Position numbers and translations under genes: made by a program | The notes under the pieces: generated by a model | What the model was told of the DNA's origin: nothing | Database searches by the model: none | Seen by the model: the letters and a program-made list of their open reading frames with translations, nothing else | NCBI RefSeq assembly: GCF_001857965.1 | Contig: NZ_CP017774.1 | Span: 3,720,001-3,784,000 of the forward strand | Length of the DNA: 64,000 bases | Source: Flavobacterium commune | GTDB lineage: Bacteria; Bacteroidota; Bacteroidia; Flavobacteriales; Flavobacteriaceae | Direction: 5' to 3' | Shown: positions 1-9,031 of the stretch, one piece after another | Layout of the letters: each line of letters begins with the position of its first letter | Numbering within the stretch: position 1 is the stretch's first letter

Positions 1-2
1 TT

Positions 3-491
3 ATTCACGCTGACATGCGTGATTTTAACCTCGAAAAAAAAGTAGATGCCATAATCATCACCAGTCGTTCTACGAGTTACCTAATTTCAAATAACGACAT
101 CAACGACACTTTTAGCTGTTTGTACAACAACCTTAATACCGAAGGAATTATTATTTTTGACTTCATAGACGCAAACCGATTCATTCCTCATATCAAAGAA
201 AACACAGCCATTATTCATTCAGCCCAACATAAAGGCATTAATTATAGCCGAAAAAGCAGTTGGGAAGTAAGTATGCACGATAATTTTTTGCTCGAATGGA
301 CTGCTAAATATTACAGTGACGAAATTGACAATACTAAAATAATTGCAAACGACTATGCTACCGTAAGAGTTTTTACATTAAACGAAATGCAATTATTTCT
401 CTATCTCAACCATTTTGAAATTATCGAAATTATCGACCGAAAAACCTATGCTTACGACACTTTTGTAATTGTAGCACAAAAAAAATCCTGA
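3..491 (+). CDS. class I SAM-dependent methyltransferase, C-terminal part
   Basis: The reading frame is already open at base 3, so the gene begins before the window and only about 162 C-terminal residues are seen. The visible part starts with an HADMRDFNL segment, which matches the acidic loop that follows motif II in class I methyltransferases. Further on, GIIIFDFIDANRF matches the strand that carries the product after the L-x-x-G-G loop. Both fit a small-molecule methyltransferase with a Rossmann fold. The SAM-binding glycine motif lies outside the window, so the substrate cannot be named. The stop codon lies inside the first arm of a perfect 13-bp hairpin that should end transcription. Confidence 0.8.
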   Translation: MHADMRDFNLEKKVDAIIITSRSTSYLISNNDINDTFSCLYNNLNTEGIIIFDFIDANRFIPHIKENTAIIHSAQHKGINYSRKSSWEVSMHDNFLLEWTAKYYSDEIDNTKIIANDYATVRVFTLNEMQLFLYLNHFEIIEIIDRKTYAYDTFVIVAQKKS

Positions 492-516
492 GTTATTCAC
501 TCAGGATTTTTAAATT
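481..516 (+). terminator. intrinsic terminator, methyltransferase end
   Basis: AAAAATCCTGAGT at 481-493 pairs perfectly with ACTCAGGATTTTT at 499-511 around a 5-base loop, followed by a short T run. It overlaps the methyltransferase stop codon. The convergent ferredoxin gene ends 20 bases further on, so the symmetric hairpin may serve both strands. Confidence 0.85.
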
Positions 517-534
517 GAAATTATATATAATCAA

Positions 535-885
535 CTATTCATTATGCAAGAAAGCCTGTCTGTTCAACAAGGTTTCTTCATCCTCTACATGATTCTCATC
601 CGGAACACAACAATCCACAGGACATACAGCAGCACATTGAGGCTCATCATGAAACCCTTTACACTCTGTACATTTACCCGGAACGATGTAATATACCTCA
701 TCCGAAATTGGAGTTTGTGCCTCATCAGCATCTACTTCAGTTCCGTCAGGAAGCACTACTTTTCCTTTTAATGTTGTACCATCTTTATATCTCCAATCGT
801 CAGCTCCTTCATAGATTGCTGTATTTGGACATTCTGGTTCACATGCACCACAGTTGATACATTCGTCTGTTATGATAATTGCCAT
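535..885 (-). CDS. 4Fe-4S dicluster ferredoxin
   Basis: This is a 116-residue soluble electron carrier with two iron-sulfur cluster sites. The first site is C9-x2-C12-x2-C15-x3-C19-P. The second is C72-x2-C75-x8-C84-x3-C88-P, the spacing of the Allochromatium-type 2[4Fe-4S] ferredoxins. An insertion of about 35 residues (roughly 29-66) lies between the clusters. The C-terminal tail after residue 93 is acidic. The redox partner cannot be read from the context: neighbours are a methyltransferase fragment and a divergent acyl-CoA reductase. Confidence 0.93.
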   Translation of the reverse strand: MAIIITDECINCGACEPECPNTAIYEGADDWRYKDGTTLKGKVVLPDGTEVDADEAQTPISDEVYYIVPGKCTECKGFHDEPQCAAVCPVDCCVPDENHVEDEETLLNRQAFLHNE

Positions 886-954
886 TTTTATTCTGTGTTT
901 ATTTTGTTTGTAAGCTAAAATCCTTTAACCAAAAAAACATTTGACCTAAGACTT

Positions 955-985
955 TTGACTTTCGACTTATTAAATCTTACTTTTG
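955..985 (+). promoter_or_regulatory. Bacteroidetes-type promoter of the acyl-CoA reductase gene
   Basis: TTG at 955-957 and TACTTTTG at 978-985 are separated by 20 bases, matching the TTG / TAnnTTTG consensus of Flavobacterium promoters. The start codon at 1024 follows after about 38 bases. Confidence 0.7.
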
Positions 986-1023
986 TGCAAAATTACAATC
1001 AAAACATTTCATAAACAAACATT

Positions 1024-2082
1024 ATGACATTAGAAACAAAAAAAAATGCGTTTATTGAATTAGGAAAATTTTTAAGTCAATTTTCCGAAGCCGAAAACAC
1101 CCAAAAAAAAGACGTTTTAGGCAATGCTGTTTTTTTTGATTCTTTTGTTGATTTAATCCATCTATCTCAATCTCATAATGGATGGTACACTCCTGAACAA
1201 GTGTATTATGCGGTTCAATCCTGGACAAATGCCCTGACAGCAGAAAACCTGAATACCTGGTTAAATGCTTATGATTTTACCAATGTAAAACCAAAGAAAA
1301 TTGCACTGATACTAGCCGGAAACATTCCACTGGTTGGTTTCCATGATTTTCTATCAGTACTGGTTACCGGACACGATGTTTTAGTAAAAACATCCTCAAA
1401 CGATCAGCATTTATTGCCTTTTTTAGCCAAATACCTAATTCACATTGCCCCCGAATTAGCTAATAAAATCACTTTTACCGAAGGCAAACTGGAAAATTTT
1501 GATGCCGTAATTGCCACCGGAAGCAACAACACTGCCCGTTATTTTGAATATTACTTTAAAGACAAACCTTCTATTATTCGCAAAAGCCGAAATTCGGTTG
1601 CCATCTTGAATGGAGAAGAAACCAAAGAACAATTAATTGCTTTAGGCGAAGATATTTTCAGATATTTTGGTTTAGGATGCCGCAATGTATCCAAGCTTTT
1701 TGTTCCAAAAGGATATAATTTTGATGCTTTTTTTGAAGCCATCTTCGAATATCAGGATATAATCAAATATGAAAAATACGCCAACAATTACGATTACAAT
1801 AAGGCGGTTTTCCTGATGAGTAATTTCAAATTATTAGACAATGGCTTTTTAACTATCAAAGAAGATAATAGCCATGCCTCTCCTATTTCAAGCGTTTTTT
1901 ACGAATATTACGAAAATCTTGCAGATTTAGAAAAAAGACTGGATTCAGAAGCCGACAATATCCAATGTATTGTGAGTAATAATTTAGTAAAAAATAGCGT
2001 CGCATTTGGACAGACACAACAACCTAAATTATGGGATTATGCCGATAATACCGATACTATATCGTTTTTGTTAATAACATAG
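1024..2082 (+). CDS. acyl-CoA reductase, LuxC family
   Basis: The 352-residue protein resembles the LuxC/acyl-CoA reductase branch of the aldehyde dehydrogenase superfamily, which reduces an acyl thioester to an aldehyde with NAD(P)H. The segment LAGNIPLVGFHDF near residue 100 and the VLVKTSSND strand that follows are typical nucleotide-site elements. GLGCRNVSK supplies the likely catalytic cysteine, C219. There is no luciferase gene nearby, so this is not a bioluminescence locus. Flavobacterial genomes carry the gene next to serC/serA and a ferredoxin, as here, and its physiological substrate is not known to me. It is transcribed from its own promoter. Confidence 0.88.
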   Translation: MTLETKKNAFIELGKFLSQFSEAENTQKKDVLGNAVFFDSFVDLIHLSQSHNGWYTPEQVYYAVQSWTNALTAENLNTWLNAYDFTNVKPKKIALILAGNIPLVGFHDFLSVLVTGHDVLVKTSSNDQHLLPFLAKYLIHIAPELANKITFTEGKLENFDAVIATGSNNTARYFEYYFKDKPSIIRKSRNSVAILNGEETKEQLIALGEDIFRYFGLGCRNVSKLFVPKGYNFDAFFEAIFEYQDIIKYEKYANNYDYNKAVFLMSNFKLLDNGFLTIKEDNSHASPISSVFYEYYENLADLEKRLDSEADNIQCIVSNNLVKNSVAFGQTQQPKLWDYADNTDTISFLLIT

Positions 2083-2174
2083 AAAATTTTTTAATAATTA
2101 TTATGAATAATTTAATGCTTATTCAACTCCTATTACCGAAATTTGCATTTTAATTTTTTGGACTTAAATACACC

Positions 2175-3245
2175 ATGAAAAAACACAACTACAGCGCAGG
2201 ACCATCTATCTTACCACAGGAAGTTTTTGAAAAATCAGCACAAGCTATTTTAGACTTCAATAATTCAGGATTATCTATCTTAGAAATTTCGCACCGAAGT
2301 AAAGATTTCGTTGCCGTTATGGACGAAGCCAGAGCTTTAGCTCTTGAATTACTAGGATTAGAAGGAAAAGGATACAAAGCTCTTTTTCTTGGAGGTGGAG
2401 CAAGCCTTGAATTTTTAATGGTTCCTTACAACTTGATGAAAGAAAACGGGAAAGCCGCTTATTTAGATTCAGGAACTTGGGCTACTGCAGCTATTAAAGA
2501 AGCTAAATTCTTTGGAGAAACTGTAATTGTTGCTTCATCAAAAGAAGACAACTATACTTATGTTCCTAAAGATTATGAAATTCCTGCTGACGCAGATTAT
2601 TTCCACTGTACTTCTAATAATACCATTTTTGGTACACAAATGAAATCATTCCCTAAAACTAATGTACCGTTAGTTTGCGATATGAGTTCAGATATCTTCT
2701 CAAGAGTAATCGATTTTTCTCAATTCGACATTATCTATGCCGGAGCTCAAAAAAACATGGGACCTGCAGGAACTACTTTAGTAGTTGTTAAAGAAGAAAT
2801 TTTAGGTAAAAACGGACGTGCTATTCCAAGTATGTTAGACTATGCTAAACATATCAAAGCTGACAGTATGTACAATACTCCACCAGTTTTCCCGGTTTAC
2901 GCTTCTCTATTGACTATGAAATGGATCAAAGAAAAAGGAGGAGTTGCTGCTGTTGAAAAATTAAACAACGCAAAAGCAGAATTACTTTATAATGAAATCG
3001 ACAGAAACCCATTATTTAAAGGTGCTGCTGTAGTAGAAGATCGTTCTAATATGAATGTTACTTTCTTGCTAACTAACCCAGAACACACTGAAACATTTGA
3101 TAAAATGTGGAAAGAAGCCGGGATTTCAGGATTGCCAGGTCACCGTTCAGTAGGCGGTTACAGAGCTTCTATCTACAACGCTATGCCAATTGAAAGTGTA
3201 CAAGTGTTAGTAGATGTAATGCAAGCTTTAGAAAAAAACGTTTAA
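2175..3245 (+). CDS. serC: phosphoserine aminotransferase
   Basis: This is the second enzyme of serine synthesis and converts 3-phosphohydroxypyruvate and glutamate to phosphoserine; it can also act in pyridoxal phosphate synthesis. The 356 residues match the usual length of about 360. The N-terminus YSAGPSILP and the pyridoxal-phosphate lysine K193 in [11 protein letters not shown] are diagnostic, as is the C-terminal [16 protein letters not shown] segment that binds the substrate phosphate. It is followed by a strong hairpin and then serA, so the two pathway genes are adjacent but probably separately terminated. Confidence 0.97.
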   Translation: MKKHNYSAGPSILPQEVFEKSAQAILDFNNSGLSILEISHRSKDFVAVMDEARALALELLGLEGKGYKALFLGGGASLEFLMVPYNLMKENGKAAYLDSGTWATAAIKEAKFFGETVIVASSKEDNYTYVPKDYEIPADADYFHCTSNNTIFGTQMKSFPKTNVPLVCDMSSDIFSRVIDFSQFDIIYAGAQKNMGPAGTTLVVVKEEILGKNGRAIPSMLDYAKHIKADSMYNTPPVFPVYASLLTMKWIKEKGGVAAVEKLNNAKAELLYNEIDRNPLFKGAAVVEDRSNMNVTFLLTNPEHTETFDKMWKEAGISGLPGHRSVGGYRASIYNAMPIESVQVLVDVMQALEKNV

Positions 3246-3267
3246 AAACAAAACATATAAATAAATG

Positions 3268-3305
3268 GAACGATTAAAAGTCAAAAACTTTTAATCGTTC
3301 TTTAT
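3268..3305 (+). terminator. intrinsic terminator after serC
   Basis: GAACGATTAAAAG at 3268-3280 pairs perfectly with CTTTTAATCGTTC at 3288-3300 around a 7-base loop, followed by TTTATTT. Confidence 0.88.
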
Positions 3306-3349
3306 TTCAACCAAAAAAGAATTCGAATCTTTAAAATAAAAAAAAAGAA

Positions 3350-4300
3350 ATGAAAGTATTAGCAAACGACGGGATTTCAAAAAGTGGAATCTTAGCTTTA
3401 GAAAAAGGTGGTTTTGAAGTAATCACTACAAAAGTGGCTCAAGAACAAGTAGCTAACTATATCAATGAAAACAACGTAAGCGTAGTTTTGGTAAGAAGTG
3501 CAACCAAAGTACGTAAAGATATTATTGACGCTTGTCCTGGTATCAAAATCATCGGTCGTGGTGGTGTAGGTATGGATAACATTGATGTGGATTATGCTAA
3601 AAGCAAAGGAATTCACGTAATCAACACTCCTGCTTCTTCATCAGAATCTGTAGCTGAATTAGTTTTTGCTCATTTATTATCTGGTGTTCGTTTCTTACAT
3701 GATTCCAACAGAAACATGCCTTTAGAAGGAGACACAAAATTCAATGATTTGAAAAAAGCATATGCTAATGGAGTTGAATTAAGAGGGAAAACTTTAGGTA
3801 TCGTAGGTATTGGTCGTATTGGTCAGGCTACAGCTAAAATGGCTCTTGGTTTAGGTATGAAAGTTATCGCTGCGGATAGTTTTATCCCAAAAGTAGATAT
3901 TAAAGTTGAATTCTTTGACGGACAATCAGTAACTACAACTGTTGTTTCTCAATCATTAGAATCTTTATTTCAGGAAGCTGATTTCATTACATTACACGTT
4001 CCTGCTCAAAACGGTTACATTGTAACTGAAAAAGAGTTTGCTACAATGAAAGACGGTGTAGGTATTGTAAACTGTGCTCGTGGTGGTGTTATCAACGAAG
4101 TAGATTTAGTTAAAGCTTTAGATAGCGGAAAAGTTGCTTTTGCAGGTTTAGATGTTTTCGAAAACGAACCAACTCCGGCAACTCAACTTTTAATGCACCC
4201 AAAAATCTCTTTGACTCCTCACATTGGAGCTGCAACTGGAGAAGCTCAGGACAGAATTGGAACTGAATTAGCATCACAAATCATCAGCATTTTGAGCTAA
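3350..4300 (+). CDS. serA: D-3-phosphoglycerate dehydrogenase, short form
   Basis: This NAD-dependent enzyme oxidises 3-phosphoglycerate and feeds SerC, encoded just upstream. The Rossmann motif GIGRIG is at 153-158. The 2-hydroxyacid dehydrogenase triad is R244 (NCARGG), E273 (ENEP) and H291 (TPHIG). At 316 residues it lacks both the regulatory ACT domain and the intervening domain found in longer SerA proteins, so feedback inhibition by serine through an ACT domain is not expected. The position after serC supports phosphoglycerate over other hydroxyacid substrates. Confidence 0.93.
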   Translation: MKVLANDGISKSGILALEKGGFEVITTKVAQEQVANYINENNVSVVLVRSATKVRKDIIDACPGIKIIGRGGVGMDNIDVDYAKSKGIHVINTPASSSESVAELVFAHLLSGVRFLHDSNRNMPLEGDTKFNDLKKAYANGVELRGKTLGIVGIGRIGQATAKMALGLGMKVIAADSFIPKVDIKVEFFDGQSVTTTVVSQSLESLFQEADFITLHVPAQNGYIVTEKEFATMKDGVGIVNCARGGVINEVDLVKALDSGKVAFAGLDVFENEPTPATQLLMHPKISLTPHIGAATGEAQDRIGTELASQIISILS

Positions 4301-4322
4301 TAGTTTAAGAATTATATAACAC

Positions 4323-4360
4323 AAAAGGACTCTTTATCAATTGGTAATGAGTCCTTTTTT
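4323..4360 (+). terminator. intrinsic terminator after serA
   Basis: AAAAGGACTC at 4323-4332 pairs with GAGTCCTTTT at 4349-4358 and runs into a T tract. Confidence 0.85.
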
Positions 4361-4363
4361 CAT

Positions 4364-4371
4364 TATATTTG
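4364..4371 (+). promoter_or_regulatory. promoter -7 box of the DUF937 gene
   Basis: TATATTTG matches TAnnTTTG exactly and lies 25 bases before the start codon at 4397, directly after the serA terminator. No clear TTG box is seen at the expected distance. Confidence 0.55.
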
Positions 4372-4396
4372 ATTAAACCATTTTAAAAAAAAGCTC

Positions 4397-4954
4397 ATGT
4401 TAGAACAATTAACACAACTAGTACAAGAATTTGGACAAGATGCTGTTGTAAAAAACGAGGCTATTCCAAACGAACAAAATGAGGCAGTTTTAAAAGAAAC
4501 CAGCAGTTCTATATTTTCAAGTTTACAAAAAATAGCAACCGAAGCTGATTTATCTCAAATTGCAGGCTTATTACAAGGCAAGGACATCAATAAAAATGAT
4601 CCCACCATTCAAAAAATCACCAATGAAGTATCCAATTCATTGATTCAAAAATTAGGAATTAACTCAACTACAGCTACTAACACAGCAACAAATTTGATTC
4701 CTCAAGTACTCAGTTCCTTAATTAACAAAGCTAACGACCCAAAAGACAAGAGTATCAGCCTTTCCGGATTACTGGATTCCTTAACAGGCGGTGATAGTCC
4801 CGAACACGCTAGTATCATGCACGCTATAGGTACTTATGGAATTCATTTTGGTTTAGATCAAAACTCCGATGGAAAAATTGATTTAGACGATGCCAAAGAA
4901 CTAACCAAAAAAGGAGGTTTAGGCGGTATGCTTGGAAAACTTTTTGGAAGATAA
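4397..4954 (+). CDS. DUF937 family protein with an EF-hand-like loop
   Basis: The 185-residue protein has no signal peptide or membrane segment. It resembles the DUF937 family, whose members have helical repeats rich in leucine, serine and threonine and end in glycine-rich GGLGGMLGKLFG-type tails, as here. DQNSDGKIDLDDA near residue 155 has the spacing of a calcium-binding EF-hand loop (D-x-N-x-D-G-x-I-x-x-x-D). No enzymatic function is known. It is flanked by hairpins on both sides and so appears to be a single-gene unit. Confidence 0.8.
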   Translation: MLEQLTQLVQEFGQDAVVKNEAIPNEQNEAVLKETSSSIFSSLQKIATEADLSQIAGLLQGKDINKNDPTIQKITNEVSNSLIQKLGINSTTATNTATNLIPQVLSSLINKANDPKDKSISLSGLLDSLTGGDSPEHASIMHAIGTYGIHFGLDQNSDGKIDLDDAKELTKKGGLGGMLGKLFGR

Positions 4955-4978
4955 AATCAGATTACAATTTTACTATAG

Positions 4979-5013
4979 AGCCATTTATACCTGAGATAAA
5001 TGGCTATTTTTTT
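4979..5013 (+). terminator. intrinsic terminator after the DUF937 gene
   Basis: AGCCATTTAT at 4979-4988 pairs with ATAAATGGCT at 4996-5005, followed by ATTTTTTTT. Confidence 0.88.
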
Positions 5014-5074
5014 TGTTAAAAACAATCAAAACAAGCTATTAAATTCGTAAATTTAAATAGCTTATTTCATCATC

Positions 5075-5512
5075 ATGAAAAATATTTTTCACATATTAGT
5101 AACCCTTTTAGCTATTATTACAATAAGTTGTAATACAAACAAAACCAGTATTATAAAACAAAAAAACGAAATAGCCAGCACTAATGATACTATCAAAATT
5201 GCCAATAAAGACCTCGAATACGAAGTTATCATTATTGATCCCGGTTTCACAACCTGGCTTAACTCTATGGCTTATCCCCGCGGTTTTTATACCCAAAGTT
5301 ATCTGGAAAACAAAAACAGATTGTATATCAACGAATGGAACAATCGCTTTTTACAACCGCAACGTTACAGCAGAAATTTATATGAAATGAATATTGATTA
5401 CGACCCTAACATTGATTACGGTTACGAAGTAAATTATTTGATTTACAATTATATGATTTATTTTCAAAATAATTACCGTCAAAAACTCTGGGGTCACGTT
5501 CCTTTAAGATAA
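5075..5512 (+). CDS. DUF6146-like lipoprotein
   Basis: This 145-residue protein begins with a lipoprotein signal peptide ending in the lipobox ITISC, with the lipidated cysteine at residue 19. The mature part is rich in tyrosine and asparagine and contains YEVIIIDPGFTTWL and QRYSRNLYEMNIDY segments. This resembles the DUF6146 family of Flavobacteriia, which has no known function. It is probably anchored in the outer membrane facing the periplasm. The small membrane protein gene downstream has its own promoter box. Confidence 0.75.
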   Translation: MKNIFHILVTLLAIITISCNTNKTSIIKQKNEIASTNDTIKIANKDLEYEVIIIDPGFTTWLNSMAYPRGFYTQSYLENKNRLYINEWNNRFLQPQRYSRNLYEMNIDYDPNIDYGYEVNYLIYNYMIYFQNNYRQKLWGHVPLR

Positions 5513-5519
5513 TCTTTAC

Positions 5520-5527
5520 TACATTTG
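5520..5527 (+). promoter_or_regulatory. promoter -7 box of the DUF6787 gene
   Basis: TACATTTG matches TAnnTTTG and lies 18 bases before the start codon at 5546. Confidence 0.5.
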
Positions 5528-5545
5528 TTATCATTATAAATAAAA

Positions 5546-5848
5546 ATGAAGGGATTAAAAAAACGTTGGGGAATTACTTCTAATTTTCAACTTACAATAG
5601 TTTTTATCGTTTTTGCCATTACGGGATCAGCTTCGGCATGGATTTCAAAACCAGTTTGTGTCTGGTTAGGAATTCTCAAAGAAGATTTTGGTTTCTGGCA
5701 CACTCCTATTCGTTTGATTTTAATTTTTCCTTTGTACCAAATTCTGTTAGTCCTAATTGGATTTTTATTTGGTCAATTCAAATTTTTCTGGGCATTCGAA
5801 AAAAAAATGCTTCAAAAAATGGGTTTGGGTTTTATGTTTAAAGAATAA
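5546..5848 (+). CDS. DUF6787-like small membrane protein
   Basis: This 100-residue protein has a hydrophobic segment at about 15-35 and a second at about 57-77, so two membrane passes are likely. The N-terminus KRWGITSNFQL and the following hydrophobic stretch resemble the DUF6787 family of Flavobacteriia, whose function is unknown. It follows the DUF6146 lipoprotein gene by 33 bases, a pairing that I recall from other flavobacterial genomes. Confidence 0.72.
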   Translation: MKGLKKRWGITSNFQLTIVFIVFAITGSASAWISKPVCVWLGILKEDFGFWHTPIRLILIFPLYQILLVLIGFLFGQFKFFWAFEKKMLQKMGLGFMFKE

Positions 5849-5868
5849 TCCTGAATTCAAAATCCCAC

Positions 5869-6147
5869 TTACATCACCTGAGTTGTTTTGAAAACCTGAA
5901 TAGGAGAAGCTAACAGAGTTTCGCTATTAGCTATAAAATCTATCAAATAAGACTGTTCATTATGAATATCAAGTCCCGCCTGATTTGTCCATTCTTCCCA
6001 AATAATAAAAACATTTTCGGAATAATGTAAATCATATTGAACACAAGCAGCTTCTTTTCTGGTATTAACAACCAGATTATGAACCATCTCTTTAACCACT
6101 TCTATATTTTCTTTTTTGCTTTTTATAATAGCTGTAATCGAAATCAT
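5869..6147 (-). CDS. antibiotic biosynthesis monooxygenase (ABM) domain protein
   Basis: The 92-residue protein is a single ABM-type dimeric alpha/beta barrel subunit. The N-terminal strand MISITAIIKSKKE and the later SENVFIIWEEW and SPIQVF strands are the conserved core. Members act as cofactor-free quinol monooxygenases or as sugar-mutarotase-like proteins, and the substrate here is unknown. A remnant of a close paralogue lies at 19423-19590, so the family has been copied in this genome. The gene is convergent with the preceding one and has no partner. Confidence 0.8.
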   Translation of the reverse strand: MISITAIIKSKKENIEVVKEMVHNLVVNTRKEAACVQYDLHYSENVFIIWEEWTNQAGLDIHNEQSYLIDFIANSETLLASPIQVFKTTQVM

Positions 6148-6321
6148 AATTCTATAAAATTTAAAAAATGGAATCTACATAATTAAGTAAAATCCTGTTT
6201 AAAGATAATACTATTTTCTGTTTTTCCCTTTTCGAGCTGATGAAAATTAAAAACGGACAAGGATTTCAATGTTGGTGTATTCCTGTATAAATCAAAATTC
6301 TGTTGTTTTTGAGACTCAACT

Positions 6322-6540
6322 GTCCTTAGCTTCCGCAATCGAGTGTCAAATGTTTGAAGAATGCGTAAAAAGAAAAACTGTTTGATCCGCCGCTGCGGAG
6401 AGTTTTTTTCTTTTAGCATTCGAAAACTAATTTAACCGACGAGGAAGCGCAAGACTTGAAATCGAAGATTCATGAATACCAAAAAAATAGGAACGCATGA
6501 ATAATATTTTGTTTCTTTTTTGATCAAGCAAAAAAGAAAA
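6322..6540 (-). repeat. dispersed palindromic intergenic repeat, copy A
   Basis: One of four copies in the window (others at 9032-9216, 16004-16184 and 57034-57208). Reading on the minus strand it has the conserved order: TTTTCTTTTTTGCTTGATCA hairpin arm, a conserved CCTCGTCGGT segment, a GAATGC...GCATTC outer stem with an A/T-rich inner stem, a G+C-rich hairpin tip, then CTCGATTGCGGAAGCTAAGG. Here the tip is TCCGC-CGCT-GCGGA. Compared with copies C and D it carries about 50 extra bases between the first hairpin and the CCTCGTCGGT segment. The rest of the 590-base stretch 6148-6737 shows no gene. Confidence 0.85.
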
Positions 6541-6737
6541 TTAATAATCCATTATTTCACATTTAATAAAAAAGTCATTGGCTCGAACTCACGAAAAATT
6601 TCATCAAAAGCTAATTACCCTCAATCGATTCTAATAGCGTTTTAATAGATGCGATTCCTGATTTGGCCTATTTAACTTTAGTATTTCATCAGTATGTTTT
6701 ACTTTTATAGGAGACAATATAAAACAACAATAAAATC

Positions 6738-7049
6738 ATGGAAAAAAGAGCCCATCAATATAAACTCACACTCGAATACCTTAAGGATTCAAAAGGAGAA
6801 AGTATTTCAGTAGCCCCTATCGAATTAACGTTCAACAACCACGACGATATTTTCTCGATTATCGAAAGACAAAAGAACAAAAACTTATTTGGCGATAAGC
6901 AACAAGCTACCGAATTTGCCATTGGTCTGAAACTATTCAGCGAAGTGATGCTCAAAAATCGAAAAGATCCTTTGTTTGAGGAATTAGCTCCTGCCTTTGG
7001 AGCCTTTATGAAAAGACTCAAAGCCATTCCCGCCGCAGATTCAGAATAA
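6738..7049 (+). CDS. DUF3861 family protein
   Basis: This 103-residue soluble protein matches the DUF3861 family: HQYKLTLEYL at the start, an IELTFNNHDDIF segment, and a helical C-terminal half with EFAIGLKLFSEVML. No function is established for the family. It is a single gene ending at a symmetric hairpin shared with the convergent symporter gene. The C-terminal residues IPAADSE look disordered. Confidence 0.75.
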   Translation: MEKRAHQYKLTLEYLKDSKGESISVAPIELTFNNHDDIFSIIERQKNKNLFGDKQQATEFAIGLKLFSEVMLKNRKDPLFEELAPAFGAFMKRLKAIPAADSE

Positions 7050-7071
7050 ATAATTTCGAATGAAAACAAAA

Positions 7072-7107
7072 AAAAAGGATTTCACTATTTAAAGCGAAAT
7101 CCTTTTT
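7072..7107. terminator. bidirectional terminator between DUF3861 and symporter genes
   Basis: AAAAAGGATTTC at 7072-7083 pairs with GAAATCCTTTTT at 7096-7107. Both arms end in A or T runs, so it can work for both convergent genes. Confidence 0.82.
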
Positions 7108-7173
7108 CAATCTAAAAACTAAACTATAATCTAAGCAATCTTTTCTTTTACTCTTTTTTTAAAAACTTAAGAA

Positions 7174-8811
7174 TTACCAAAAAACAGTATATAATGCCAC
7201 TAACACGCTGCAAATAATAAATGATCCAATAATAAAACCTGAAGACACTTTAAACATTGAGGTATCCACTTCTATATTGTGTTTTTCGTGTAATTGAACC
7301 GGTTCAGGTTTCAAAAGACTTATTCCTACCATGATAGCTACTATCATAACAAAAGTAATACTCATTCGGTCTAAAAAAGGAAAATCCGGAAAAGCACCGT
7401 TTGTCCAAACAGGCAGGAATTTTAATACTGTAGCAATAGGCACTGTCAGCAATGCACCCGCAAGACCGGCATTAGCAGTAGTCTTTTTCCAAAACATTCC
7501 CAACATAAAAATTGCTAATACTCCCGGTGAAAAGAAACCTACATATTCCTGAATAAACTGATAAGCCTGATCTAATGATTTTAAAGAAGGCGCAACAATA
7601 GCACCAATTAGCATCGCTACCACAACAGCTAGCCTTCCTACACGTACTAATTTTTTTTCAGAGGCATTTTTATCAAAATATTTTCTGTAAATATCTAAAG
7701 AAAAAATTGTCGAAATACTATTCGCTTTTCCTGCTAAAGAAGCCACAATTGCAGCAGTTAAAGCTGCCAGGGCAATTCCTTTTAAACCGGCTGGCAATAA
7801 ATTCATCAATGTAGGATAAGCACGATCCGGTTTTAAAACTCCCGCTGCGTCAAGCATTTCACTTTGAAACATTCCGTTTTGATGCATTACATACATGGCA
7901 ATACCCGGCAAAACTGCAATAACCGGAACTAATAATTTTAAAAAGGCTGCAAACAAAATCCCTTTTCGGGCAGTTTTTAAATCGGCCCCCAAAGCTCTTT
8001 GAACGATGTATTGATTGCAACCCCAATAAGCCAGATTATTGATAAGCATCCCTCCTATAATTACTGACATTCCCGGTAATTCGGAATAATGTGGATTCGA
8101 TTTATCAAATATCATTTGCAAATGACCCGGTGCTTTTTCTTTTATAATAGCAAGACCTTTAAAAATATCTTTTCCATATCCAAACTGCTCTGAAAGTAAG
8201 GTTAGTGCCAAATAAGTGGTAACCAAACCTCCCAATATCAATACGATTACCTGAAACATATCGGTATATCCAATTACTTTCATTCCTCCTAAAGTAACTA
8301 TAACAGAGAATAAACTCAATCCGATAACACAAAACTCAAAACTAACCGGCGCAATCGATGAAATGGCCAAAGCACCTAAATAAATAATCGAAGTAAGATT
8401 TACGAATATATAAATCAGCAACCAGATTACCGCCATAATTGCACTTACGGTATCATTGTATCTTTTTGCCAAAAATTGCGGCATCGTAAATATTTTGTTT
8501 TTAAGATATACCGGAAGGATAAACACGGCTACGATAATTAATGTTGCTGCCGACATCCATTCATATGAAGAAATAGCCAGTCCAAGTGCAAAACCCGAAC
8601 CACTCATCCCGATAAAATGTTCCGCTGAAATATTAGACGCAATTAATGAGGCTCCAATAGCCCACCAGGTTAGTGATCCTTCGGCCAAAAAATAATCATT
8701 TGAGCTTGTAACTGCATTTTTCTTACTTCGATAGATATACATTCCGTAAGAGGTGACTATCACAAAATAAATAAGAAAAACAATGTAATCTGCGGTTTGT
8801 AGTGCATTCAT
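7174..8811 (-). CDS. sodium:solute symporter (SSS family, sugar-type)
   Basis: The 545-residue protein has about 14 hydrophobic membrane segments over its whole length, as in the vSGLT-like branch of the SSS family. The N-terminal DYIVFLIYFVIV helix, the NDYFLAEGSLTWWAIGASLIASNISAEHFIG region (residues about 38-68), and the broken first core helix are typical. The family couples sodium entry to uptake of sugars or related solutes across the inner membrane. No sugar-metabolism gene is adjacent, so the substrate is open. It stands alone between a terminator and a repeat-containing intergenic region. A TATTTTTG box at 8857-8864 (minus strand) may be its promoter. Confidence 0.92.
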   Translation of the reverse strand: MNALQTADYIVFLIYFVIVTSYGMYIYRSKKNAVTSSNDYFLAEGSLTWWAIGASLIASNISAEHFIGMSGSGFALGLAISSYEWMSAATLIIVAVFILPVYLKNKIFTMPQFLAKRYNDTVSAIMAVIWLLIYIFVNLTSIIYLGALAISSIAPVSFEFCVIGLSLFSVIVTLGGMKVIGYTDMFQVIVLILGGLVTTYLALTLLSEQFGYGKDIFKGLAIIKEKAPGHLQMIFDKSNPHYSELPGMSVIIGGMLINNLAYWGCNQYIVQRALGADLKTARKGILFAAFLKLLVPVIAVLPGIAMYVMHQNGMFQSEMLDAAGVLKPDRAYPTLMNLLPAGLKGIALAALTAAIVASLAGKANSISTIFSLDIYRKYFDKNASEKKLVRVGRLAVVVAMLIGAIVAPSLKSLDQAYQFIQEYVGFFSPGVLAIFMLGMFWKKTTANAGLAGALLTVPIATVLKFLPVWTNGAFPDFPFLDRMSITFVMIVAIMVGISLLKPEPVQLHEKHNIEVDTSMFKVSSGFIIGSFIICSVLVALYTVFW

Positions 8812-8856
8812 AATTTTTAGGTTGGTTTATTGTAGTCAATAGCAAGACTATGTACA

Positions 8857-8864
8857 CAAAAATA
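8857..8864 (-). promoter_or_regulatory. possible promoter -7 box of the symporter gene
   Basis: On the minus strand this reads TATTTTTG, matching TAnnTTTG, 45 bases upstream of the start codon at 8811. A TTG box at the right distance is not clear. Confidence 0.4.
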
Positions 8865-9031
8865 GACTCAAAATAAAAACTGAATATGGATATTTTATGC
8901 TAATACATGGATTTTTCATAAAGGAATAGCTAATTAATCCATTTGGTGAGCCTGAAAAACAGATTGTGACTCAATTAAATAAAAAATTCTTTCCGAATTA
9001 AGAAGCACTTTTTTTGTGTTGTTTCCAATTG

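Noticed and set aside
544..771. 75-codon frame opposite to the ferredoxin gene
   Set aside because: Antisense shadow of the cysteine clusters; no start signal.
6183..6419. 78-codon minus-strand frame
   Set aside because: It runs through the dispersed repeat copy A; similar frames occur in other copies, so it is a by-product of the repeat.
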